From Hetaerina americana (taxonomy: Eukaryota; Arthropoda; Insecta; Odonata; Calopterygidae): 64,000 bases of DNA. Below are positions 1 through 13,500 of this stretch, one piece after another. The stretch spans positions 1 through 64,000 of the forward strand of contig JAKTNV010000018.1 of assembly GCA_022747635.1 (NCBI GenBank), read 5' to 3'. The translations under genes were made by a program, and so were the position numbers. The notes under the pieces were generated by a model, which ran no database searches, had not been told where the DNA came from, and was given only the letters and a program-made list of their open reading frames with translations. Each line of letters starts with the position of its first letter. Position 1 is the stretch's first letter.

Positions 1-752
1 AATCGGTGCGCTGTACAGCAAAGTTAAATCATTATCGGGAAGTAAGAAAGGGAGATCTATGCTAACAGTTAGAGATAAGGCAGATAAGATCCAAGGGAGA
101 TGGAAGGAATATATAGAAGAACTGTATAGTAAAGAACTCAGACCAACAAAGTTAGACATTGAAAAAGAAAATGACGTAGAGGAAGACAGCTTAGGTCCAG
201 GCATACTAGACCATGAGATAGAAAGGCCATTAAGGGAGATGAAACTAAATAAGGCCGTGGGGGTAGATAACATTCCCGTGGAACTCTTGAAATGTTTAGG
301 GAAATATGGGAGGAAGAGGCTATATGGGCTGATCCGTAGTATTGATGAGGAAGGAATCTGGCTGGGAGACTTTAGGAGATCCGTGTTAGTTCCTTTTCCG
401 AAAAAGGTAAAGGCTATATCATGTGAGGACTACAGGACGATAAGTTTGATATCCCACCCAGCTAAAGTTGTTCTCAGGATCATAAACAAAAGGATAGAGA
501 GTGAGGCAAATGATTACTCAGGGGATGATCAGTTTGGGTTTAGGAAGGGGAGAAGTACGTGTGATGCCATTGCAGTAATGAGATTATTAATCAAGAGGAA
601 TATAGAACACAACCAGGAGGTATTTGCCTGTTTCATAGATTTTGAAAGAGTGTAGAGTAGAATTTAGGGTTGTGTTTTGTTAGTAGTCACAAAATATTTG
701 TTTGGTAGTTGTGTCCATCGAAAAACCTACCTTAACCGGTAGATTACCTTAA
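1..752 (+). mobile_element. Non-LTR retrotransposon (RTE/BovB-like family, here 'LINE-R1'), internally deleted
   Basis: Positions 59-655 encode 198 residues of reverse transcriptase: a CEDYRTISLISH block and DQFGFRKGRSTCDAI are visible, followed by CFIDFERV and a stop. Straight after the stop comes the 3' end of the same family (about 660-750), recognised because its reverse complement recurs at about 11320 and 12085. The thumb region between them is missing, so this is a deleted, inactive copy. The element starts before the window. The clade name is inferred from the C-terminal signature seen in other copies (RLEAFEMWVWRR). Confidence 0.85.
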
Positions 753-758
753 AAAAAA

Positions 759-759
<1 letters not shown>

Positions 760-804
<45 letters not shown>
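760..804. repeat. (TA)n(TG)n microsatellite
   Basis: About 14 bp of TA followed by about 30 bp of TG. It joins the A-rich tail of the LINE copy directly to the SINE that follows. Confidence 0.95.
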
Positions 805-805
<1 letters not shown>

Positions 806-990
806 CGATTCCCGGGCAAGGCACTCAGGGCACCTGCAGCTCCACCCAAGCTAAAGTGATTTTCAGGTACCAGGTCTTCCTGGGAAACCATAACCGGCTC
901 AGGGAAAGGAACTGGCCCCCCTACCCTGATGTGTGAATTTCACACGCCGTATAAGGCTTAGTATTGGGTGAACTCTACCATCACTTACTA
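805..990 (+). mobile_element. tRNA-derived SINE, family 1, 5'-truncated copy
   Basis: It begins with a B-box-like GTTCGATTCCCGGG and continues into a body (CCAGGTCTTCCTGGGAAACC, then a GTGTGAATTTCACAC palindrome) that recurs at 52448-52700 (+) and, inverted, at 51495-51735. The A-box half is replaced by the microsatellite. Confidence 0.75.
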
Positions 991-3900
991 AATAGACCTT
1001 CGGGTTGATTACTGTGTTTATGGATATACATATACACACTATACACATGCAGGTGATTGAAATAAATTCCAAAGAACAAAAGGATCAAAAAATAATCAAT
1101 ATTTACAAGCCAACACAATATGCCGCCTAATTGCTTTATCGCTATGATTAGTAAGTCGACACGAGACATAGGTTTGTGTGCCCTTTTATATTCTACATAG
1201 AGTAACTTTTAGCAAATAAAATAAGAGCATGAATGAAATAGAATTTTCTTTTTTTGTTTGCTTTATTTTACTTTGTTAGTAATGGCGATCAGCTGTTCTA
1301 GACACCCTCCAAGTTCTATGGAAGTGCCGCCTACATGGTGATCGTTTCAAACCTAAATTGAGTTAAGCTTTTGTAATATGCAATTTTATCAAGAAAATTA
1401 CCCATGGAGAAGTAAATCGAACACAGCGATGTTTAAGCTAGAAGTCGTCAATTTCCCGAAAGAAACAGGAAATCGCGAGGCTGCCAGGATTTAACCATTA
1501 ATAAATCTTTTAAATCGAAGTTACTTTCTAGTTGGGAAATGTAGATGATGTCCAGTATGAAATACTACACAGAATCGGGAAGGATTATGGAAAATAAGCC
1601 GGTGGATCCTGGAAAGTTGGAAGGGTGTCGGAGTGACTTGCGTCACTAATGGATTTGAAAAAGCTCCAGGCAATATTTCAATGCAAGTGTTAGAACTTCG
1701 GAGAGTGAACTCAGTTATGTGTCTGAAGAGAAAATAAATGCCCTTAATTCATTAAAATGTGATTCAGGTGACGACTTTGCTGGATTTCATTGATCTATCA
1801 TATATTTATACGTACTAGTATATAATACGACGTACTCTACGTACACGTGAAGTACTATGCATTAGAATAAAGAAGTACTACGTATTAGATTAAATGAAGT
1901 ATAGAAATTATGTTTCTTCTTTTTCTCATAGATTTATGAAATAACTGTTACAGTAGCAGATCTCTATAAAATGGGAAGCTGCTTCCAGACTAATTTATTT
2001 TTACGAGATTCTTCTTTAAATTATTTGTGTACATATATCCGTAAATGTTTGGCTTTTTTCAGTTTTCATTACAGAACGCGCGTCGTCATTTTCTTCGATC
2101 ATCTGAACATTTTTGTATAGATAACGCGAGCGCTATCGATGGGAAAATACGGTATTTTCTCCGGTGACAACCCATGGAAAAATTGTTCTTTCACTTCTAG
2201 CCATATTTTTATACAGTATCACAGAGTGCATTGACAGACTTGAGTTTTGCACATTGAGAGGAGTGCATTTCATGGGTACAAGGAGGTTGAAGTAAACAAT
2301 GGGGTATGCACTCACATTGTAGATTCCCATTCACGACTTTTCCCGATAAACATGCCATCCTTGTTCCCGATATGTTTGGAATCTAACTGGGTATCCCCTT
2401 GTTGTGGGTCATTCCTCTTCAAATTGTGAGCCACTCTCATTACATGCCCAGTTCTTGAGAGTTACAGTTTAGCCCTGGCCTGCGATAACATGATGGCCAA
2501 AAACTGATCTCATGACTAAAGGAACAGGAATTCCCAATTAGCATTATCAGCTAAGATACCAAATTAGTAACAGAAATCCTATACACTTCACACTTTCAGG
2601 ATTCACTTCATCGAATTGTTGGACGTCCAAATTTAACGAGTTTGTAATTTTCCGCAGACTTTGTTTTAAAATACGATGCATTTCACCGTCTTGCGGCATC
2701 ATTCGGTACTAATTTCGTTCACATGTAGCAGTTGAATATACAACCTTGGGACAGAGTGTAGCTATGTAAGAGGGAAGGTGGAAAGTTTAAGGTGGGGGTC
2801 AGGGTGTTTTGGGTAAGGGCCAAGGGAAGTGTTGCCTTGGTTATGACATGGTATTAGGTGAGGTCAGTCAGGTTATATGAGTAGGGGCGAATGGGTTCTT
2901 TGAACAGTTCCAATGGTTTTCCCTCACGGTCATTTCCTCAGAAAGGAGGGGGAAGGATGAGCATATAATTACTTGTTACAAAGTAATGTTTTGGGGTCTG
3001 CCGAGTGCCTTCGAATTGCGATTAGCTCAAGAGCGACCTCTACTCTGTCCTAAGGTTATTTAGTCAACTGCTGTATGTGAACCAAACTTGTACTATATGA
3101 TACCGCAAGTCAGTGAAACACATTGTACCTTATAGTTCGTGGAAAATGGTATTTTCTGTTTGGAATTTATTTTTGGCTATGATGTTTAAGAAAAAATTAC
3201 ACCTGAGGAAAAGTTATTTGGATCCATAACCAAATTTTTGTATTCCAGAAGTCAATTGGAAGCCAGATATTTTTCCAAATGTTGATTTGCAGTATGTATT
3301 ACTCACAGAAGTCATGGATAGGTAATCAGCCCAGAACATTTTCAAAGAATTTGGCCTGCAATTTTGCCCCAAGAATACACACTTTTAGTTATCACTTCCA
3401 TTGCCCAAGTTGGAATTCAAAGATTAATATTTACATTGACCTTTATTGAAAAGTCAATTACTCGGGTGCAAATTTTGTAGAATTTAAACGTGAAGGTGGG
3501 CACGGATCTGGAAGATTTTTATAATGGTGCATCTGTCATTTAGGCCAAGCAAATTGCTTCCGATGGAGTAATGCCCAATCTAATTAGTCCTACAGCTTTA
3601 TTTCAAACCATAATTATTAGACCTGACATTGCAAACTATTTCACATACTATTTAATTTATATGTATCTTTAAAAAAACTTTTACGAACTTTGTCGTGCCA
3701 TTTCCTTGGATTTTGATGATTCTGGGATTAAATCACACAAAACCACTACTTACTCTTAGTAAATAAAATATCCTTAATCTTGATAACATACATCTAAACC
3801 CAATTAACACAAACTATTATGAAATGGGGCACTAGCTGGAAGGAAATTGACTGGTAACAACCTCCTGCAGCTCAGCTCAAACACAGGCACTGCAACTATA

Positions 3901-6900
3901 GACCGATGTCCAGCAGGGAACAAACCCATCAACCAATGGGAAAAGTACACTTTCAAACAATCAGGATCTTGCACCATAGTAAAATTTTACAGGACAAGCA
4001 TCAGCCTGTCCTGACATCATTAATTAAGTACTAGTCTCATAATTATTAATAATACTTCAATAAAAATCCATGAATATTCAACAATTCTTTTCAAATCACA
4101 ACAAAAATACATATTTACATTTTGTACAGCAGTGGTCAACTAACCTCTAATAATCATCCAATGTATATTTGACAGCAATTGATAACATCGTGAAAAAATT
4201 GTCAAGAAATGTCACAAAATACATGACATGCCATTGGTGAAAATGAGCGAGTAACGCACAGATGTGTGTGGATGCCTGAACGTGGGAAAAAAGTTAAGTT
4301 CCTGACGATGGCATGTACACCCCCCACCAATCATCAATTTCGTGATTCAATAATGGAAGAGCAACGCAAATCAGGTCAACTGGAAGCTTAGAAGCAAGGA
4401 GGGTTCACCCTCATGAACACCAGTTAGCAGAACCTACCCATGGCAGATGGAATCAACTTTGTTACCTCTACTACTTGTAAAGTACAAAGGTTTTACGCTT
4501 CAACTGGCATTGCATCAACTTCTGCGGTGACAAATTAGACCCATGGGTAAACTTCCCAAATATACAAAAATACATGGTTACTAAATGAATATCATGAAAA
4601 TAAACTGTGAGAAAAACATCCACTTATACATGCTACAGCCTTCTGTGAAGTGCCTGAATGAGCAAAATGTATCCAAGTTTCTCAACCTGCAACACGTAGA
4701 ATATACAATAAATTTTATGTAATTACCATGCCATTTTGACATCCAACACAATTCAAAGAGGCACCAAATATAGCGTAACAAGAATACTGTGAATGACTAA
4801 ATCAAAAAATAAATCACAGCATTACTTGTTCAAGTTAGTTCAGGAGCATTCATCAAGCAAAATCTCCGAGTGTTCTTTTAAGTCACCTTCAGTGATGTAC
4901 TCCGTTTCAGTGAAACCTCACAAGAGGACATAGCACTCCACTCGGGAATGAGTAAATTAGAATAATGACAAGCAATTCATTAAACAGATTAGAGTGGTCA
5001 TCTCAAGGAGCAGCATTAGCACGAAACCATTAAACGGTAAATCAGAATGGACTTAACGAATCCTTTTGTCATCAAAATAAACGATTAGATTAGCAATTAG
5101 GAGAGCAATGAATTTTTGTAACATTTCAATAAAAGATCTACCACAAGACCAGGGTAAGACACTTCAGGAATAAATCAGGAATGTTGCATCCGTGAAACGC
5201 TAAAAAAAGGATTGCTATTAAAAAGAAATCCAGCCAAATAATTCAGTGTACACTGAATGCGTTCATGAAGTGCATGAAATCACTCGCTGGTTACGCAAAG
5301 GAAATGAAGTGTACCCACTGGTGAGCAATGGGAGATTAAAACAAGAATCTACGCACTTGGTGGATAATTTTATCCTTTTCTTTCCCAGTTGGAAAGAAAA
5401 ACTCCGACAATGATACAAAACTAAATAAGACGAATTTCTGTCCTGAATACATAGAAATAACCAGGATACTCTGACAATCAAAAAATATCCTGGGAATTTT
5501 TGTGGCTATATACCGATTTTTAGAAACAGCACATTAGCCATCCAATATGAATCAAAACAAAACCTTTCATGACTGAACCAACTCAAGCAGTAGCACAAAA
5601 TTTAGCAGTTTGATTAGAAACATGATTTTTCTCATCCATTTTACAACAACACACAATATTATTGAAGAAGGGGATGAAATTGTACACTGCTGCATCGCCC
5701 AGATATTCCCTCCCTTAGAAACACAATGAAAACACAATAGTATCCATGAATTACAGTTTGCTGATTCCACACTGAACCTCAACACATCACAAGTGCACAT
5801 TTCTGAAGAACGCCACGGGACTCTGAAACAGGATCAGCTGATGAACTTCACCGAATCATACCCGAATACGTGTGTAAGGGAATCTATTCATGATTCCGGA
5901 TGATGCAAACACCATTCCATTTTCATCATTTTCAAGACAATTTTAAAATGAATACCACCTGGGTCGCAGTAAACTTAAGAAAAACTTATCAAATTTGGCA
6001 AAAGCAGACATCTGTCATCACTTAAAAAACATAATATTGCTTCGATGAGCACGTCGTAAGAGAAAATTTGCAAATAAAAGGCTTGCAAATATTTTTGCTC
6101 TCATTAGCCAGAAACTGCGGAGGCTACACGATAACATGGAACGAAAAAATTTTTCCAAGCTAGAATTTTTTGTAGATGGTATTTAACAAATTAGTTTTTC
6201 TTTGCTGGAGGAAGGGAAAAACATTTTCCGTGACTCCAGTGCATATTTCAAGACAACATCAGAGCGGCATGTAGTGAGGCAAGCAGTAAAATTACTACGC
6301 AGCCATATACAGTAAAATTACTGTTGAAACTCACAACCATGGGTGAGCAGGCAGGTCGGGTCCACTTCAGCCTCTGGGACCAAGCTGTGCATACATATAT
6401 AAAGGGGTGTTGAACTACCACCATAGCACAGTCGTCACGTAAAAAATCTCGGGGAGAAATGGCACGATCGAATCACAAAGATGGATGAGGGAAGTATGCA
6501 ACTGTAGAGAGAATCAAAGGAGGTTGCGATCGGTGATAATTCAGCCACAAAAGTGCTTCCACTGAAATATTCACACGCAGAATTCCCATAAGTTCACTTG
6601 GGTAACACAATAACGTGATTGGAATTTTTCCAGGCAGACATTGGCATGCATAGTTTGCTGGGTTTAATGCCAAAATGGTGGGCACACAGGGCATGAAACC
6701 CACACATCTATGGAGGTTAATAAGCGTCATCTCAAGTCATTCCAGAAAAACAATTAACTGCGATCAGTTTTCCCTCTTCTGGCCTTGTTACAATTACTGA
6801 GAATGGATGCTGAGAAATAATATCAAAATCCCAGCGAAATCTTGACCAATCTGAATGACAAAAATACACATATTGCCAGAAATTAACATAAAATTGACCA

Positions 6901-7262
6901 ATATTGAACAATAATTAATTGACCCACTATTCACTGTCAAAGCTCCATCTTTAAATTTTTTTTTCAAAAAATAACCACTCTTTTTTCAAAATTTCCATCC
7001 ACCAATGAACTGCGTATTTTCTCCAACCACATGATATCACATTGACCAAGCAAATTAATTCATTTCTTTGATCAATGAATAGCACATCTTGCAACATAAG
7101 ACATTGACAATTTTTTATGATGATGGCAGTGATTTAAAAAAAATAGCAATAAGCTTCCCGACAAACATTCATTCCGTCTACAGGAAAAATGGACAATTGA
7201 ACCCCCAAAGAAGTTCCTCATGGGATTACTTCCAGGGTCACACCGCTGCCCCCCCCTCCCTT
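991..7262. other. Non-coding region downstream of the ZXD-like gene
   Basis: AT-rich sequence with only short, unconvincing open frames and no recognisable gene or element. It lies downstream of the ZXD-like stop codon at 7263, so part of it, reading leftwards, should be the 3' untranslated region. I could not find a decisive polyadenylation site: the first minus-strand AATAAA I noticed is near 3600, with an ATTAAA near 6663. Confidence 0.5.
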
Positions 7263-7544
7263 TTACTCAAGGTCCCTCAAGTTTATGGTCGACTCAGGGG
7301 GGAAGTCGTGGTTCCTCGGAGAATCCATGGAAGGGGGGCTAAGGAGCAAGACTTGGAAACCCGCGGCACTCAGAACACCAGGCACCAACACCTGATGGGG
7401 ATCCAACTGACTGGTGTTCTGTCCTCCAACACCGCTGACGGAAACATCCAAGCCGTCAACATCTCCAACACTGATCACACCCTCTCTGTGAACTGTGCCG
7501 TCCATCGAACCGCTGACTCGAAAGAGAGTTTCCGGTAGGTCATC
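7263..7544 (-). CDS. ZXDC: ZXD-like gene, exon 10 (C-terminus)
   Basis: The acceptor TTTGGCCTCAG precedes 93 codons and a TAA. The frame enters in phase 0, matching the end of exon 9. The peptide starts DDLPETLFRVSG, is rich in Val/Gly/Ser, and ends ESTINLRDLE. It has no zinc finger. It reads as a plausible activation or partner-binding tail, by analogy with the C-terminal activation region of ZXDC. Confidence 0.8.
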   Translation of the reverse strand, partial: DDLPETLFRVSGSMDGTVHREGVISVGDVDGLDVSVSGVGGQNTSQLDPHQVLVPGVLSAAGFQVLLLSPPSMDSPRNHDFPPESTINLRDLE

Positions 7545-10500
7545 CTGAGGCCAAACATAAAAGACAATCAACAATCAATGGTTGTTGCAGGCACAACTTT
7601 GCAAAATCTCATCTTCAATTCAACCAAAAACTTTGCTGATTCCACAAAGACAATCCATTATGACACAACAGTACCATGGAATGGCACAACATGCAATGAA
7701 ACTATTCGTACCGTAATAAATTATTTCTGTGTAATACATAAAGTTTTCAATTGATCTGAATGGTTTTTTAACATCAACATGCATGTCAAGGGACATGATA
7801 GCAAGGATGCAAACTTAACCAAAAAAAATTAAGCAATTCCAAACTGTCCTGCTGCAGTGTTTGCGAGAACAAGAATCTTAAACATTGACGAGACGCCAAT
7901 GCTCAAAAAATGTGACCCAAAAACAAAGAGAATTAGGCACTTTTCTCTAATTCTCCAGATTTCAAAACGGAGAAATGTTCAAAAAATTTTATTCCAAGAA
8001 GATAGCAGTTGACACAGGTGGTTGGTTGACATGGGGAATCGAGATTGCGCAGTTGCTAACGTACTGATTTCCCAACCAGAGGGCCTAAACTCAAATCCTG
8101 GAGACAACAAATATTTTTCAGATGTATCTCGATCCCTACTTGAGGTGCTTTGTGGAGAGAACTTTGAGTGAGTGCAACGTCCGTCGGATGGGACGTTAAA
8201 CTGCGGACCCCATGGTACCTTTTGTTAAGAATAATCTAATGCTGAAGCCAAGTTTCCTCCCACCCTTCATCCCTCTCCAGTCCATCCCTAATGGCGCAAA
8301 TGACCTAAGCTGCCGGTCGCCTTCCCTAATAACTACAACTACTACTTGGTTGAAGTTAGGCATGTCCAGAGGAATTCAGATTTGAACCTGGGCCGACCAG
8401 TAGGCAGCCAAATAATATAACAGTATGCCAACCGAGTTACAAATGTACTGCATTACCACACAAAATTCTTGCCTTAATGAGACCTCAGGCTGGCCCCTCT
8501 AATCATTAGTCATAATTTGGTCCACCTCGACCCAATACAGCCCCGTGCTCTTTGACTTGACGTGGCCGGTCCTGATTGGGATTCGGACATTGGGAAGTCA
8601 CTGTACACTTCAGGAAGCAATTTGTGCGGGGCACCCTTCAATCGGGACGTACCTGCAGCAGAAGGCAGGGGGATGACTCCTGAGGCAGCACTATGTCCTT
8701 GGAGGGCACACCGAGAATGCTTGAGGACCCAGCTCCCATAATGGAGTCCCTCGCAGATTCCAACTGGCAGTTGTTGTCCTCTTCTTCTCCGAGAGACCCA
8801 ACCGCGCCCACCATGCAGCCTGGCTCTTCCCCCAGATGGTTCTGCTTCCTCCTCACCTCCCTCTCCCTCACCACATCGGTCAAAGTGTACCTGGTCCTCG
8901 CAGAGCCTTCCTGGTCCACAAAACCACCACCGGAGACGAGAGCTTCTCCCTTATCTCCAATGCCAAAGCTGGACAGGTCCTTCAGAAGGAAATGAGCGAA
9001 AGATGATAGTCTCCCGAGGGAGAGCATGGCCGAAAATGTCAGAGAGACACATTTTTTTAATAAAACATGACTCATTCTACCTTGATCAAAAATCTAAAAA
9101 GAGTACATTCGAATTTACATTGGAGTTTGCTAATAATTATCACAGGGTTGCCACTAGTTATATGGCTGCCCATTCACAAATTAATCCTAATTTTCTCCAA
9201 CAATACGTCGTACTTTTCTTCACATTTTTCTTTCAAACGTTAATTATCCAATTACATATTTTTCCTTAAGACTATTACACAACCTCTTCACAGGTCAATG
9301 GTTTCCACAAAGTTAACTCAATCTCATAGTTTTGGTTTTAGCGGGAGACTTCGTGTGCTATGGCCCATGCCAAAAATAAACAGATCTCACCAATAAATGG
9401 AACATTGTTTCTGTCATAAATTCCCATATTGCATTCCCGATTCGCATAGCAAATCCACCTGCCTTTAAGTTTGGGAGAAATTGAAATTTAAAAATAAATT
9501 TCACATTATTTCAATGATCTTGATTTTACTTAAATGCCTTGGGTGTACATTAGTCTAACCATGAACCTTGTGTGAACACTACCATAAGGTCTACAATATT
9601 ATACATACATTTTCACATCCAACTATACACTACTAAACTGTTACCTTTATCAACACTGATCCTATGTCAATAAAAATGTTGGAAAAAGTATATTTTACTA
9701 TGACTTCATTGCAACTAGGGAGAGCGCAAACAAAAACAAATATCAAGATCGGGCAAAAAGTACACTAAAATACAATTCTTAAGTTTCAAAACCATTCATT
9801 TATTTTTCGACATAGTCACCAATTAAGGCTAGCACATTTCTCCCAACGTGCAACAAGTTTTTTTAATTCTGTCACTGAAAAACTCTTCCAATTTTTTTTC
9901 GAACCCACTTGACTTGACGGCTGCCTTCACCTCATCGTCCGAGGTGTAATGATTACCCTTTGAGGTGTCTCTTGAGCTATAGGAAAAAGATCGGGGGAAT
10001 TAAGGAGGGTGTGGAATCGGTTGGGATTTCATGTTTCGCCGAGCCTCTCCAGTTGCGCCCGAGGTGTGTGGACGAGCGTTGTCATGTTGCAAGATTATTG
10101 GAGCCAGGCTGCCTTTAACATTTTGGGTATTCCATCATCGTTTGTGATATGCTTTCGAGTGATTTGCTGGTTATTTCATTTTGAATCAAATCTTTGACGA
10201 GTTTGCGATGTTTATCGTCTGTGGCAGTGATCGGATGTCCGCTGCGTGTTTCATCAACAATTATGGCAATTTCCAGGCTTGCAACCACGAAATTTTACTA
10301 CCCATTGATTTACAGTAGACCTATCAACAGCATCGTCATCATAAACAGCCTTTTAACTACGATGAATCTCACGGATGAGGAGTCACTTTTTCACCAGTTA
10401 AAAAATCCAACACCACTTCTCGAAATACATTGGATGAATGAAACGACCTCAGACGTGAGCATGGGCGTTGAGGGGGAATGTTACCTCCACATGCCACCAG

Positions 10501-13500
10501 GAGTGCTTCTGTAGGTCATTTTGTCTGTGGTCTGCAAGCATGTGTGCAATAGTGTTCAGCCAACCCTTGTAAGTATGTTGATGTTCTTACCTTTTAAAAT
10601 AGGACCCTTTTGCCTATTTTCTCCAAATTTTTGAATAATATTAGTAATTCTCAAACTATTGATTGGAAATAATTTATCCAGTCCATCCATACTCTCCTAA
10701 CCTCAATGAAGAGGTCACAGAAAATCTCACAGTTTCTTGGAAACCAATTTTTACAACCCAATTAAATATGTGATGGTTCGCTTTCTCTACGGCCCTCCCT
10801 CTTTTACACCATCCTACCCTTGCTTGCTTTTCAGTATAAATGTACACTGGAATCATGATTAAAGCCTGTTACCTGACAATGGATGTAGTTACATTGAAAC
10901 CGGTCCCATTAAATTTGAATTTGTGGAAAATTGTCAATTTTTAATTGATCTTGATATTTCACCACATCACGCCTGAAACCTCTTTTTATTCAAGATGCAC
11001 AACCAACATGCTTTGCGAGGGTTTACCACATAAAAACAGTTTAGATAATAAAATTCTACAAACTGAAAGACTTGATCTAAGTAGATGGCACAACAAAAGT
11101 TCATTTACCTGGTTTTCAAGGACCTGAGGCAATTCACTACCGACTTCTCCGTTTGGTCGTGTTGACAGCAACTCATTCAAGGGAGTGACTGAAAATGGAG
11201 ACGTGCAAAGCATTTTATCATCAACGGTCATACCCTAAGGAATTATTTTGATTTACGATTTCATTTAGCATAAATATAAATATTGGTATAAATAAAAATA
11301 ATAATTATTATTATTAAGTAATCTACCAGTTAAGGTAGGTTTTGGATGGATACAACCAACAAATATATACTTTGTCTCTCCTAACAAAACAATAGCCAAC
11401 TTCCCACTCTACAACAAGTCCCTCTTCATCTCTGAGTACTTCTTTCCTCCCTTCATCCCATCTAACATCCCTATCCGGTACCTTCCCTTTCCTTGTTTGC
11501 TCAGTCTTCAACATCCCACTGCTGGTCAAACCCCCTTTCATCCACTTTTCCTGCCTCCATTTTGAACGTTTGATGAAACAGGGGGCACTAGGGAGAAAAG
11601 GAAATGAAAGAGTCCAAACTAGAAAGCAATGAACTATAGAACAGCTGACTGAGGTAAGTTTACATTCTGGCGATCTTTTTTAAGACACAGATCATCTCTC
11701 AAAGGTATTGCTTTACATTTAGCTGACTTCCAAGTAATGAAGGGCGAACAATGCAAATGAAAAAGAACTTACGACAGAGTAAATAGATAACAAAAAACAT
11801 CTGCGTAGGTGGTGGCATCCTTGGAGACAGCATTTATGTCGACAACGATATTGTGGGTCGATAATATTCATTTATAAAACCAGCCATGCTATTAATTAAG
11901 CTTTACTTTACTTGTCCTTTCATGCAGATGATTGCAAGAAAAGTCATTGGAAAAATTAGACAAAAAACCCAATTCTCCTGGTGGTGAAACTCCTTTTCGA
12001 GTGATGCAAGCATGCTCGACATACGAGCCGCTGCTGTTGCTAACCGTGCAGAGTCACACTCGACATCCGAGTGCAAAAGGTTAAGGTAATCTATTGGTTA
12101 GTTTAGGTTTTTGGATGGACACAACTACCAAATAAATATTTTGTGACTCCTAACAAAACACAATCCAGCAACCTAGTCTACATCAGGTCCCTCTTCATCT
12201 ATGAGTACTTCCTTCATCCCGTCCAACATCCCTATCCTGTTCCTGCCCTTTCCACGTTTGCCTAACATTCTCCCCTCTATTACAGTTTTCAACATCCCAC
12301 TACTGATCAATGCCCCCTTTCATCCACTTTTCCTCCCTCCATAGGATTTCTCCCATCAATCCCCTCTCTTCGCCCACCATACAAAGTACTTCCTCATTTG
12401 TTTTCTTCTCTGTCCATTTCACCTTCTCCATTTTTCTCCACGCCCACATTTCAAAAGCCTCCAATCTACATCTATCCTCCTGCTTCAATGACCACGTTTC
12501 CGCACCGTACATAGCTACGCTCCATATCAAAGTTTTTATGAGTCTTTTCTTAATATCCTTACTCAACATCCCTGTCAATGGATTTAGTGATTCCTAAGTG
12601 ATTTTAGGAATTCCCTGCCAACTCTAATTCCTATCTCCAGTTCTTCCCATGCCTCTTTGCCTAGCGCAATTCTTCTCCTTACGTCCCTACTACTTTGACC
12701 ATTATGGTCCAAAACACTGCCTATATACATAAACTGTTCTACCTGCTCTAGTTTTTTCCCTCCAATTTTAATGTTAAGCTGAGCCTTCCTCTTTCCGGCA
12801 AATCGCATAACCTTTGTTTTATTGATATTGATTCTCATCCAATACCTGTCGCACTGAATTTCCAATTCACTCAGCAATGCTTGCAACCCCTTGGCTGACT
12901 GACAAACCAAAGCTTGGTCATCAGCAAACCTGAGTGATTTTAGGAGTTCCCTGCCAAACCTATTGGCAGTATTAATTTCATTAAAAAAATTTGTTTCATG
13001 GAAAAAAACAAACTGGGAAAATTTTTCCCTTCTTCACGAGTGATTCCTATCTCCAGTTCTTCCCATGCCTCTTTACATAAGTAAATATAATAATATAAAT
13101 ATAATAGAGCCAAAATAGGTAGTACCGACCAAATGGCATAAAAATAACATTTGGTATTGAATGTTAAGCCCAGGAGTGCGAACCTTCACATATCAGATGA
13201 GAGTGTTATTTTTAACCATAATTTTTGAAAAAAGGTAGTTTTATAGGTCATCAAATACGGTATGTATTTCACCACAATAAATAGAGCAATTTCTTAAATG
13301 TACAGAGGTAGCATAACAATTTCCATTATAGATAGGAATTTCAAGGTTGATAGAAAAAATACTTTCACTTGAGGAGTAAATAAAATTGAGATTTGGGGGG
13401 AAAATATTTTGAGTGTATTTTAAAGTTTTATCAAAAATATATCGCCCAAGCCCATGAAAACTTAAGTAATAGACACAATGCCAATTTGTTTATATAATCA

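Noticed and set aside
7089..7538. 149-codon plus-strand open frame
   Set aside because: It is the antisense shadow of ZXD-like exon 10 (7544-7263), which has a proper acceptor and phase.
8693..8995. 100-codon plus-strand open frame
   Set aside because: Antisense shadow of ZXD-like exon 9.
8653..9085. Longer version of ZXD exon 9 starting at an acceptor near 9085 (GATCAAG)
   Set aside because: It fits phase 1 directly after exon 6, but the alternative chain through exons 7 and 8 uses better acceptors and donors and keeps all phases; the 9085 acceptor also overlaps a mariner terminus.
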